Assembly (NCBI GenBank): GCA_945830395.1
Contig: CALZYE010000007.1
Span: 1 to 64,000, forward strand
Direction of reading: 5' to 3'
Length of the DNA stretch: 64,000 bases
From: an uncultured Clostridia bacterium
GTDB taxonomy: Bacteria > Bacillota > Clostridia > Peptostreptococcales > Anaerovoracaceae
A program made the position numbers and the translations under genes. Below, piece by piece: positions 53,363 to 61,586 of this stretch. The notes beneath the pieces were generated by a model. The model had not been told where the DNA came from. It did no database searches and worked only from the letters and a program-made list of their open reading frames with translations. How positions within the stretch are numbered: position 1 is the first letter of the stretch; every line of letters starts with the position of its first letter.

Positions 53363-53978
53363 AAAAACTGTCGGCTCTCACCTTTGCGGTGCTTCTCAAA
53401 AATCCGAAAAAGCGCACCGAGAGCATCGAAATCTCAGCAGTCATCAGAATCTTAACAGAGCGAAAAAAGAAAATCGCAGCATCAGAACGAAGCGTCTTAC
53501 AGTAAGCGCCATGTTTGCAACCCTTGCCCTGATATTTACCTATGTTGAGGTTCTTCTTCCCATAAATCTCGGAATTCCCGGCATAAAGCTGGGACTTGCC
53601 AACCTGGTGATAATACTTGCTCTCTACAATATGAATTTCAAGTATGCCATGACAATAAACTTAATCAGAATCTTTCTCTCAGGATTTCTTTTCAGCGGAG
53701 TGTTTGCGATGCTCTATTCCGCAAGCGGCGGGATTTTAAGTCTTGTTGTGATGTGGCTCCTTAAAAAAAGTGACCGCTTTTCAATGGTGGGAGTAAGTAT
53801 GGCGGCGGCGGTTACCCATAATTTCGGACAGCTTCTTGTGGCTGCCTCTGTTGTGAGCAACCTGAGACTTTTTATCTACTATCCGGTGCTGGTATTCTCC
53901 GGTATCATCGCAGGAATCGGAATAGGTGTCATCGCATATATAATAAACGATAAACTTCCCGGGCATTTGTTCAACTGA
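53343..53978 (+). CDS. Gx transporter family membrane protein
   Basis: This 211-aa protein has a basic, hydrophilic start of about 50 residues followed by five or six membrane segments. The Gx (heptaprenyl-diphosphate synthase component I-like) hallmark PGIKLGLANLVIILAL is present near residue 80. ATG 53343 was chosen because AGGAGG lies eight bases upstream; its N-terminal tail overlaps the NusG_II gene by 20 bp. It probably works with the NusG_II protein and ApbE in electron transfer to flavin carriers or in quinone chemistry; the transported ligand is not established. Confidence 0.85.
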   Translation: MMPFRNKKTVGSHLCGASQKSEKAHREHRNLSSHQNLNRAKKENRSIRTKRLTVSAMFATLALIFTYVEVLLPINLGIPGIKLGLANLVIILALYNMNFKYAMTINLIRIFLSGFLFSGVFAMLYSASGGILSLVVMWLLKKSDRFSMVGVSMAAAVTHNFGQLLVAASVVSNLRLFIYYPVLVFSGIIAGIGIGVIAYIINDKLPGHLFN

Positions 53979-54092
53979 CGGTCTCAGCGAAAAAACACAG
54001 GCAAAAACCACAGTATTGCGGAAAACACGGCGAAAAACCGCGGCAAAACTTCTGCTAAAAGGTCTGCGCCTGTAAATATTAAACGCGAAGCG

Positions 54093-54120
54093 TTAATTCA
54101 TTTTAGTTAATTCATTTTAG
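54093..54120. repeat. Two 14-bp tandem repeats before the aminopeptidase gene
   Basis: TTAATTCATTTTAG occurs twice in a row (54093-54106 and 54107-54120). It directly follows the inverted repeat AACGC-GAA-GCGTT at 54081-54093, in the leader of the next gene. Confidence 0.6.
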
Positions 54121-54135
54121 TTGAAAGGGGAAATT

Positions 54136-55950
54136 TTGAAAAAAGAAATTACTGAGCTTCAGCATCACATGAGGTCACTTGGTTTAGACTGGTATATAGT
54201 TCCTACAACAGATTATCACGGAAGCGAATATGTTCCCCCTCATTTTCGTTTTCGTGAATTTCTGTCGGGATTTACCGGCTCATACGGAACTCTGCTTATC
54301 GGTCTTGAATCGGCACATCTTTGGACAGACGGAAGATATTTTCTTCAGGCTGAAGCCCAGCTTTCCGGCTCTCAAATAACTCTGATGAAAATAGGGGTTC
54401 CGGAAGTTCCAGGACTTTCTCGGTTCCTTGAAGAAAACATATCTTCAAATCAGACCCTCGGCTTTGACGGCAGACTGATGAGTATAGAGGGGGGAGAAAT
54501 CTTTGAGTCTATATGCAAGAGGACCGGTGCAAGCCTGATTTCCGATGTCGATTTGGCGGAAAGGGTTTGGAAAAACCGTCCCAAGCTCGTTTCCTCTCCT
54601 ATCTACAGGCTGCCTATAGAAGTTACGGGAAAGACCTCTGACGAAAAAATTTCAGATGTAAGAGCCGAGATGGCAGCTAAGGGAGCAGGCGTTCTCATAC
54701 TTACAAACCTTGAAGAAATCGCATGGCTCTTTAACCTCCGGGGATCGGATATAAAACACACTCCCGTGTTTTACGCCTTTGCACTGATTGAGAAATCACA
54801 CTGCACACTTTTCACTTCCAAGGACATGCTTCCACAGGATTTTCCGACAGATAAGGTTAAAAATTACCACGATATATACAAGGATCTCTCAGCCATAAGC
54901 CCTTGTGAAAAGGTGTGGATAAGCAAAACTCAGGGAAGCTTTTCCATTTTCAAAGGTTTAAGGAAGTTCACAGAGGCGGCAGATGATTCAGCAGCTTCGG
55001 ATGGTAGCCGCCCATGTGAGGGACGGAAATCAGCATCAGGTTCAAAGTTTATTTTTGATCCTACTCCCATATCACTTATGAAGGCTGCGAAAAATCAGAT
55101 TGAGATAAAAGCAACGAAAACCGCCCACCTGAAAGACGGCATTGCCATGGTGAACTTTCTCTTTTGGATTAAGAGGAATATCGGAAAAGTTCCCATCAGC
55201 GAACTCAGCGCCTCGGAAGTTCTGGAAGAATATAGAAAAAAACAGGACGGCTATATGGAGCCGAGCTTTACAACGATTTCGGGGTATGGTGCAAACGGCG
55301 CAATCATACATTACACACCTACTGCGGATTCAAATAAAACTTTGAGCCCCCACGGCTTCCTTTTACTTGACAGCGGAGGTCAGTACTGCTGCGGCACTAC
55401 TGACATAACGAGAACCATTGCACTGGGACCTCTTACAGGCAAGATGAAAAAGTATTATACCGCCGTTTTGAAAGCCCATATATCCCTTGCATCCTCAGAG
55501 TTTCCAAAGGGAACTGCGGGCGCCTCTCTGGATGCTCCAACTCGCCTGCCCTTGAAAGCGCTGGGACTTAACTATAACCACGGAACAGGTCACGGTGTAG
55601 GGCATATGCTAAGCGTTCACGAGGGGCCTCAAAACATAAGTCCGAGAGGAACGGCACAGCCCTTAGTTCCCGGAATGATAACCTCCAACGAACCCGGTGT
55701 GTACATTCCAAATGAGTTTGGAATCAGACTGGAAAACGAAATTCTCTGCACCGAAAAAAAGAACGGTATGCTGAAATTTGAAACCATAACTCTCTGCCCC
55801 TTCGATTCTGATGCAATCTTGCCGGAAGAGTTAACTAAAAAAGAAAAGAAGTGGCTCAACGACTACCATGAAATGGTAAATTTCCTCCTTTCACCTTATT
55901 TGGATGAGGACGCCGCTGCATGGCTCAAAACTGCCACTTCAGAAATTTAA
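54136..55950 (+). CDS. Xaa-Pro aminopeptidase (M24B family)
   Basis: This ~604-aa enzyme removes N-terminal residues linked to proline. It has two creatinase-like N-terminal domains and a C-terminal pita-bread domain. Metal ligands are Asp in LLLDSGGQYCCGTTDITRT, His in GTGHGVGHML and two Glu in SNEPGVYI and RLENEIL. A low-complexity serine-rich insert lies near residue 295 (DDSAASDGSR). No ATG fits: TTG 54136 with GGGGA just upstream is the best start, with another TTG at 54121. It fits the peptide-degrading character of the window. Confidence 0.9.
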   Translation: MKKEITELQHHMRSLGLDWYIVPTTDYHGSEYVPPHFRFREFLSGFTGSYGTLLIGLESAHLWTDGRYFLQAEAQLSGSQITLMKIGVPEVPGLSRFLEENISSNQTLGFDGRLMSIEGGEIFESICKRTGASLISDVDLAERVWKNRPKLVSSPIYRLPIEVTGKTSDEKISDVRAEMAAKGAGVLILTNLEEIAWLFNLRGSDIKHTPVFYAFALIEKSHCTLFTSKDMLPQDFPTDKVKNYHDIYKDLSAISPCEKVWISKTQGSFSIFKGLRKFTEAADDSAASDGSRPCEGRKSASGSKFIFDPTPISLMKAAKNQIEIKATKTAHLKDGIAMVNFLFWIKRNIGKVPISELSASEVLEEYRKKQDGYMEPSFTTISGYGANGAIIHYTPTADSNKTLSPHGFLLLDSGGQYCCGTTDITRTIALGPLTGKMKKYYTAVLKAHISLASSEFPKGTAGASLDAPTRLPLKALGLNYNHGTGHGVGHMLSVHEGPQNISPRGTAQPLVPGMITSNEPGVYIPNEFGIRLENEILCTEKKNGMLKFETITLCPFDSDAILPEELTKKEKKWLNDYHEMVNFLLSPYLDEDAAAWLKTATSEI

Positions 55951-56061
55951 AATACGGTTAAAACAAACTCGGCACGCCGGAACACCGCAGATTGACGGGT
56001 TTCATAAATTAACAGAGTATCTCGCATCACCGGCGCTGCCAAGCTAATGAAGTTCCGCAGA

Positions 56062-56682
56062 TTATAACATTGTCTTTGCAAGCTTTATGAAATCCCACAG
56101 AAGATTTGCCCCGTAGAACAAAATAAAGGCGCCGCACACAATGTTTATCCAACGGAAAATTCCGGGGGTGATTTTCGCCTTAAAGAGGGTAATTACAGTG
56201 GTAAGCCCAAGCCACCATGAAGCGGACGCTATGCAGACTCCTATTATGAAAACATATCCGTAAGCCTGGGGTATAGTCGCCTTTGAAGCTCCCAGAAGCA
56301 TAGTTCCGTCGATTAACGCCTGAGGATTGAACCATGTAACGACACAGGCTGTGGTGATGACCTTCGCCAAAGGAAGATCAACATCAGTGCCGCCTTCCAT
56401 GTTCGCCTCCGATTTCACGATGGAATACCCTATGTAGAGAACCACAAGAGAGCCTATTCCCATTACCACAAGCTCCAGCCATTCAGATGCACTCATTATC
56501 GCTCCCGCTCCCAGAAAGCATGCTATGGAAAGCGTGATATCAAAGAACATAATTATAAAAGCCGTTATATACGCTCTCTTTCTCGTCTGAGTAAGGGAGG
56601 TGTTAATGGCAAACAAATTCTGTACGCCTATCGGTGCGACATAGGCAATGCCCAACATAAAACCTTTCAAAAAATAAATCAT
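56062..56682 (-). CDS. LysE family amino-acid exporter
   Basis: This 206-aa protein has six hydrophobic segments and the LysE/RhtB signatures GIAYVAPIGVQNLFAIN near residue 10 and VTWFNPQALIDGTMLLG near 120. It probably exports amino acids or related cations; the direction and substrate are unproven. ATG 56682 was chosen for AAAGGAG upstream. It is transcribed divergently from an HxlR-type regulator, whose palindromic site lies in the shared gap, so it is a likely target. Confidence 0.88.
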   Translation of the reverse strand: MIYFLKGFMLGIAYVAPIGVQNLFAINTSLTQTRKRAYITAFIIMFFDITLSIACFLGAGAIMSASEWLELVVMGIGSLVVLYIGYSIVKSEANMEGGTDVDLPLAKVITTACVVTWFNPQALIDGTMLLGASKATIPQAYGYVFIIGVCIASASWWLGLTTVITLFKAKITPGIFRWINIVCGAFILFYGANLLWDFIKLAKTML

Positions 56683-56786
56683 CTTTTCTCCTTTTCGTAC
56701 GATAAAACTCATATAGATTCCCTGAAGTCACACGGCGGCATGGTATTCAAACCCCTTTTGCCCCGCATTGCTCTGTATCAAGAACT

Positions 56787-56831
56787 AAGTACTAAAAAAG
56801 TACTTGCTACTTTTTTCTGTACGGATATAAT
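56787..56831 (+). promoter_or_regulatory. Promoter and operator of the hxlR-type gene
   Basis: The palindrome AAGTAC-N7-GTACTT (56787-56805) overlaps the -35 box TTGCTA (56804-56809). TATAAT at 56826-56831 is 16 bases further. It lies in the 184-bp gap between the lysE-type and hxlR-type genes and is consistent with autoregulation. Confidence 0.6.
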
Positions 56832-56896
56832 TATAGTATAAAATATCTAAAAATCAATAACGCAATTTTTTATTACTAAGAAAGGATAAACTTACT

Positions 56897-57238
56897 ATGG
56901 TAAAAACTCACTATAATTGTCCCTGTCTTGAGACCTGCCCCCTGAGCAAATCCATGGAAATAGTGGGAGGTAAGTGGAAAATGCAGATAATCTGCTCTCT
57001 GAACAGCAGCGGTGCCACCAGATACAATCAGCTGAAAAAGAAGATGGACGGCGTTTCCAACACAGTTTTGTCAAAGGCATTGAAGGAGCTTGAGGAAAGC
57101 GGTTTAATCGTAAGAAAGGAATACTTGGAAGTACCCATCAGGGTGGAATATGAGACTACGGATGCCTGCGATGCCCTGATTCCGATTCTCGACAGCCTGG
57201 GCAACTGGTACGAAAAGTTTTGTTCGGAGAAATTATGA
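56897..57238 (+). CDS. HxlR family transcriptional regulator
   Basis: This 113-aa MarR-like winged-helix protein contains MEIVGGKWKMQIICSL and TRYNQLKKKMDGVSNTVLSKALKELEESGL, the DNA-binding core of HxlR regulators. The N-terminus carries three close cysteines (Cys8, Cys10, Cys14 in NCPCLETCPL), so it may sense thiol-reactive or oxidising compounds. It is divergent from the LysE exporter gene and overlaps sfsA by 4 bp (ATGA). Confidence 0.9.
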   Translation: MVKTHYNCPCLETCPLSKSMEIVGGKWKMQIICSLNSSGATRYNQLKKKMDGVSNTVLSKALKELEESGLIVRKEYLEVPIRVEYETTDACDALIPILDSLGNWYEKFCSEKL

Positions 57239-57927
57239 TATACCAAAACATACACAAGGGAAGATTCATATCACGGCCGAATCGTTTCATCGCAACGGTT
57301 GTCCTTGACAAATCGCCGGATAAAATAGAAAAGGTACATGTAAAAAACACCGGCAGATGCAAAGAACTTCTGCTTCCCGGCTGCGAAGTTTACCTGGAAA
57401 AATCGGATAACCCAGGAAGAAAAACCCGGTATGATCTCGTTACTGTCAGAAAGGACACGGGAGTTTTGTTCAATATAGACAGCCAGGCGCCCAACAAGAT
57501 AGTCTACGAGTGGCTGAAAACGAAAAATTTATCTTACATAAAACCTGAGTTTACCTATGGAAACTCCCGGCTCGACTTCTACTTTGAAAAAGCAGGTCAA
57601 GGTACTTTAGAAAAACATCTCATGGAAGTTAAGGGCTGCACTTTGGAAATAGACGGAATCGGATACTTTCCGGATGCTCCTACGGAAAGAGGCGTAAAGC
57701 ATATTCGCGAATTAATCAGAGCCTCCCGGGAGGGCTTCAAATGCTCATTGGTCTTTGTAGTTCAAATGGAGAAAGTCAGAGAAGTGAAGCCAAACGAGAA
57801 AACTCATCCTGAATTTAAGACTGCCTTGGAAGACGCCAAGGCAGCCGGTGTAGACATAATACTTTTGCTTTGCAATGTAACGCCATGTGAGGTTTCCGTT
57901 TCAGAGGTTATCTGTCAGAGAGGATGA
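57235..57927 (+). CDS. sfsA: SfsA family nuclease-like protein
   Basis: This 230-aa protein has the SfsA signatures RFIATV near residue 15 (OB-like start), NTGRCKELLLPG near 38 and FPDAPTERGVKHIREL near 142, with EVKGCTLE near 129. The family was named for sugar fermentation stimulation and later associated with nucleic-acid cleavage; its role in this organism is open. ATG 57235 was chosen because it overlaps the hxlR stop as ATGA with GGAGA upstream. Confidence 0.92.
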   Translation: MIYQNIHKGRFISRPNRFIATVVLDKSPDKIEKVHVKNTGRCKELLLPGCEVYLEKSDNPGRKTRYDLVTVRKDTGVLFNIDSQAPNKIVYEWLKTKNLSYIKPEFTYGNSRLDFYFEKAGQGTLEKHLMEVKGCTLEIDGIGYFPDAPTERGVKHIRELIRASREGFKCSLVFVVQMEKVREVKPNEKTHPEFKTALEDAKAAGVDIILLLCNVTPCEVSVSEVICQRG

Positions 57928-58019
57928 GGAGTCAAACGCAGGCAGCCGGCATTCAAACGGAGTGGTGGCAGGAAAACAAAGGCGGTGGCAGGGGAAGCAG
58001 AATTCCGCTGTTTAAAAGT

Positions 58020-58895
58020 TTACTTCGCCGCCCTTTTCTCATCTGTAACGGCTATGGTGAAGCCGAGACCGTTGACCTCTCTGACGCTGCTTATAGTCAT
58101 AAAGGCGTGATCGTCTATTGACAGTATCAGGTCTTTTGCAAGGTTCATGAACCGAACGGACAGGACGCTTACCACAACTTTCTGAGCCTCTCCGCGAAAA
58201 GCACCTTTTCCATCCAAAACAGTAGCTCCGAAGTCGGCTTTTATCAACGCCTTTGTGATCTCTTCATACTTCGGGCTGAAAATCATGAACTGAACCTGTC
58301 CGCTTCCCATGAGAAGAATTTTGTTCGCCACGATTGTATAAATCATAACCATGAGAATCCCCAGAACTATTTCGTTTGAGGTGGCAACAAAGCTCTGAGA
58401 AACTAAGATTATAACATCAATGCCGTACAGCATGGGAGCTATGGGCCAGTTGAACTTCTTGTTCAAAATTATAGGGACAACATCTGAGCCTCCCATGCTT
58501 CCGCCTACTCGGATAACCACGCCGATTCCAAAGCCCAGAAGGCAGCCTGCGCAGATTGTTGCAAGGAGCGGATCCTTTACCATGTGCCTAATCTGCGGAA
58601 ACTGCTCGAAAAATCCCAACACTATAGGGAAAACCAAGCTTCCGAATATGATCGTAGCTGCATACCGCTTGCCCAGCGCGATAAAGGCAAGTATCAGAAG
58701 AACCACATTTATAATCAGCACACAACTTGATACCGACATGGAAGTAAGCTGGCTTACAACTCTTCCGGCTCCCGTGGCTCCTCCTATTAAAATCTTATAA
58801 GGAATGGCAAATGCCTCAATTCCAAAGGCACTTACAACTATTCCCAGCGTAATCCACGCAAGCTTCTTAACTTCATTTATAACTGAATTTTTCAT
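58020..58895 (-). CDS. YitT family membrane protein (second copy)
   Basis: This 291-aa protein has the same layout as the protein at 6668-7543: several membrane helices, the GGATGAGRV motif near residue 39, GGSMGGSDVVPIILNK near 132, and a C-terminal DUF2179 domain. Sequence identity to the first copy is low, so they are likely distinct members rather than a recent duplication. It follows the M29 peptidase gene on the same strand, 15 bp away. Substrate unknown. Confidence 0.85.
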   Translation of the reverse strand: MKNSVINEVKKLAWITLGIVVSAFGIEAFAIPYKILIGGATGAGRVVSQLTSMSVSSCVLIINVVLLILAFIALGKRYAATIIFGSLVFPIVLGFFEQFPQIRHMVKDPLLATICAGCLLGFGIGVVIRVGGSMGGSDVVPIILNKKFNWPIAPMLYGIDVIILVSQSFVATSNEIVLGILMVMIYTIVANKILLMGSGQVQFMIFSPKYEEITKALIKADFGATVLDGKGAFRGEAQKVVVSVLSVRFMNLAKDLILSIDDHAFMTISSVREVNGLGFTIAVTDEKRAAK

Positions 58896-58910
58896 TCTTT
58901 TCTCCTACAA

Positions 58911-60023
58911 TTACTTTAGGTTTTCCGGATTCAATCCCTCAAGTTCCGGGATGACAAATAATCCGTCTTTTCTTATGAGTCTTCCGTCAAAATAGATTTC
59001 GCCGCCGCCGTATTCCGCTCTCTGAATCATTACCAGATCCCAATGAATGGAAGAACTGTTTCCGTTGGGCGCATCCTCGTAGCACATTCCCGGCGTCAGG
59101 TGGAAGCTTCCGCAAATCTTCTCATCAAATAAAATATCTTTCATCGGGTTAAGAACATAGGGATTCACCCCTATTGCAAATTCTCCAAAATATCTGGCAC
59201 CCTCGTCAGTATCCAAATATTCATTTATGCGCTCAGTGTCGTTTGCCGAAGCCTTTACAATCTTTCCCCTCTCGACCTGAAATGAGACATTCTCGTAGGT
59301 GAAGCCTTCGATTTCCGATGGCGTGTTGTATGTGATAATGCCGTTTACCGAATCTCTGACAGGGGCAGAGTATACCTCGCCGTCAGGAATATTCATCTTT
59401 CCGTCGCACTTGACCGCTCCGATGCCTTTTATCGAAAAGCTCAAATTCAGACCGGGACCTTTCAGTTCAACCTTGTCAGTTCTGTCCATAAGGTCTTTCA
59501 ATGCATCCATTGCCCTGCTCATCTTCCTGTAGTCCATGGTGCAGACATTGAAATAGAACTCAGAAAAAGCCTCTGTGCTGGTTCCTGCAAGCTGTGCCAT
59601 GGAATCGTCAGGATACCTGAGAATACACCATTTAAGGTTATTTACCCTATATTCAAGGCTGGGGGAAGTGTAACGGTTGTACATGTTCATCTTCTCCCCC
59701 GGTACATCTGCAAGCTCTGCGGTATTTCGAGGGGCTCTGACCGCAATATATGCATCCATGTCTTTGAGAACATTCATGAACTGTTCATCCATAAGCTTCA
59801 GCTGATTTTCGCCGCAGCTCATCATAATTTCTCTGGAAATCCTTGTGTCTCTGATTTTAACAAACGGGTTTGCACCCGCCTTATAAACATCTCTGATAAG
59901 TTGTTTTATCAGTGGCATACAGCTGTCTCCCTCATACTCTATTAAAATGTTCTCTCCTTCCTTGAGTTCTGTGGAGTAGTTTACCAAAAGGCTTGACAAT
60001 TTTTTTATATCTTCGTTTATCAT
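58911..60023 (-). CDS. M29 family aminopeptidase
   Basis: This 370-aa cytoplasmic metallo-aminopeptidase is of the AmpS/thermophilic type. PSEIEGFTYENVSFQVERGKI near residue 235 and EFAIGVNPYV near 280 carry metal-binding Glu residues, and SSIHWDLVMI near 335 the His and Asp ligands. ATG 60023 was chosen for GAGAGGG upstream; an in-frame extension to 60065 has no comparable site. It adds a third intracellular peptidase to the window. The nitrogenase-like genes upstream end in a terminator, so this is a separate unit. Confidence 0.88.
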   Translation of the reverse strand: MINEDIKKLSSLLVNYSTELKEGENILIEYEGDSCMPLIKQLIRDVYKAGANPFVKIRDTRISREIMMSCGENQLKLMDEQFMNVLKDMDAYIAVRAPRNTAELADVPGEKMNMYNRYTSPSLEYRVNNLKWCILRYPDDSMAQLAGTSTEAFSEFYFNVCTMDYRKMSRAMDALKDLMDRTDKVELKGPGLNLSFSIKGIGAVKCDGKMNIPDGEVYSAPVRDSVNGIITYNTPSEIEGFTYENVSFQVERGKIVKASANDTERINEYLDTDEGARYFGEFAIGVNPYVLNPMKDILFDEKICGSFHLTPGMCYEDAPNGNSSSIHWDLVMIQRAEYGGGEIYFDGRLIRKDGLFVIPELEGLNPENLK

Positions 60024-60217
60024 ATCCGCTTTCCCTCTCAATTCTCTGTTTGTTTTGTTGTACAACTTTATTGCATGCTCCTATTGTCATTTTGTATTTT
60101 AGCACAAAGTTACGGAAGTTTAAATCCCGCATCTTAGACTAAAATATTTATTCTAAAAGCTTTTCCGGCTATTGTCAGAGCCCCAAATCATTACGGGAAC
60201 TTCAACGCAAAATGCGC

Positions 60218-60246
60218 AAAAGACGAGAGAAGCAGAATCGTCTTTT
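60218..60246 (-). terminator. Terminator of the nitrogenase-like operon
   Basis: AAAAGACGA and TCGTCTTTT form a hairpin just behind the stop of the NifK-like gene, so that gene is the last of its operon. T-richness on the minus strand is modest (TTTTGCG). Confidence 0.6.
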
Positions 60247-60257
60247 TCCGGCTGCCC

Positions 60258-61586
60258 TTAGAATTTCAGACCGTTAAGCACCAGTTCCACTAAAAGCACA
60301 GCTCCCGACAAGCCCAGATGTGTCTTGGGAATCACATCTATATAACCTAAGCTCGGCAGGGAAATGTCTATTCCTCCAAAGTCCGCCCCCTTCAGTTTCA
60401 GCCCGCCTATCGTGTTTCCGGAGGCAAGTACGATTTCTGCATCCGTGTCCAAAATAGGTTTTTTTAATGAATCTTCCACTCCATACAATCTCAGGAAATT
60501 TTCCAGTTCCTCTTTGCAGTTTTCCATGTCTGCATCCAAAATAGAAATGCTGTCCGGTGTCATTCCGAAGTATTTTAGAAGAAACTTGCTGTAGCCCAAA
60601 GCTTCAGAATATCTTCCTTCAACTGCAAAATGACGCCCCGTAGGCATTCCCGTAAGGGAGTTAAGCCTTGAAATCAAAGGATAGCATCTTGCTCTGAGCC
60701 TTTGGCTTTCCTCAATTATTTTGTAAGGCTCGGGCAGATCCAAAATTTCACATATTTCCCTTGCCCACTGCTCCGTAGCCTTAAAGCCTATAGGCTGTGA
60801 GTCACAGATATAATAACCTGTCCCTGTTAAGGTTTTCAGTTTTTTGGCAATTTCTTCGCCGAATTCCGGTGCTATTACTATGTTCAGATCTGCATCTGAA
60901 AGGCTGCATATATCCTGCCAGAAGCAGCCTGCCATGAGCATACAGTTAACTTCGATATCCATCATTTTGCACAGCCTGTGAAGTTCTTCCACATCGCCCT
61001 GAAAATTTCTTCTCCAGAGACCTGCGCCTATTATATTCACTTTTTTGGAGGCGTCGCTGCCGCCACAATCTGCAGAATTTCCCTGTCCCGAAATGCTCTC
61101 ATCGCGACTTACATACTCTGCTGCCGCCTCAAAGGCTCTCACATACCCCTTTGGCATATTTTCTGAAAATCCCGGACTCTCGTAGACTATAACCGGTCTG
61201 TCCTTTATCTCCGATCGGGCAATGCCCCGAAGGTCGTCACCTATAAGGGCAGCTCCGGGAGAGTTAACCACAAACAATACATTGAACTTCACATTTTCTC
61301 TTAGAAAACGCAGGGTTTCTCTGAGCTTTTCCTCGGAGCCGTAAACATAGTCTCCGTTGTCAATTGATGTACAAGGGACATGGGGCTGTCCGAAATACCA
61401 TTTTTCCGGGTAATTTAAGGGATCAAAATCAAGACTTCTAATCATCTGTCCGTCAGATAGAGATGAGTGATAGAACTTACAGCCGGACGGACCGTTGAGA
61501 AGTACAACTCCGTCATAAATCCCCTCCAGCGCAAAAATCAATCCGCTCAGACTATCGGGCGTAATACTTGTTAAATATTTCTGCAT
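60258..61586 (-). CDS. NifK/BchB-like subunit of a nitrogenase-like reductase
   Basis: This 442-aa protein belongs to the nitrogenase component 1 superfamily. [13 protein letters not shown] near residue 36 and [13 protein letters not shown] near 72 match the segments that bring cluster Cys in NifK-type subunits. [11 protein letters not shown] near 110 matches the third segment, but its Cys is absent. The C-terminal part has the usual Rossmann-like layers. ATG 61586 was chosen because it lies inside the end of the fused gene upstream, a 35-bp overlap, which implies coupled synthesis of the two subunits. It is expected to form a heterodimer with the NifD-like part of its neighbour. Confidence 0.88.
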   Translation of the reverse strand: MQKYLTSITPDSLSGLIFALEGIYDGVVLLNGPSGCKFYHSSLSDGQMIRSLDFDPLNYPEKWYFGQPHVPCTSIDNGDYVYGSEEKLRETLRFLRENVKFNVLFVVNSPGAALIGDDLRGIARSEIKDRPVIVYESPGFSENMPKGYVRAFEAAAEYVSRDESISGQGNSADCGGSDASKKVNIIGAGLWRRNFQGDVEELHRLCKMMDIEVNCMLMAGCFWQDICSLSDADLNIVIAPEFGEEIAKKLKTLTGTGYYICDSQPIGFKATEQWAREICEILDLPEPYKIIEESQRLRARCYPLISRLNSLTGMPTGRHFAVEGRYSEALGYSKFLLKYFGMTPDSISILDADMENCKEELENFLRLYGVEDSLKKPILDTDAEIVLASGNTIGGLKLKGADFGGIDISLPSLGYIDVIPKTHLGLSGAVLLVELVLNGLKF

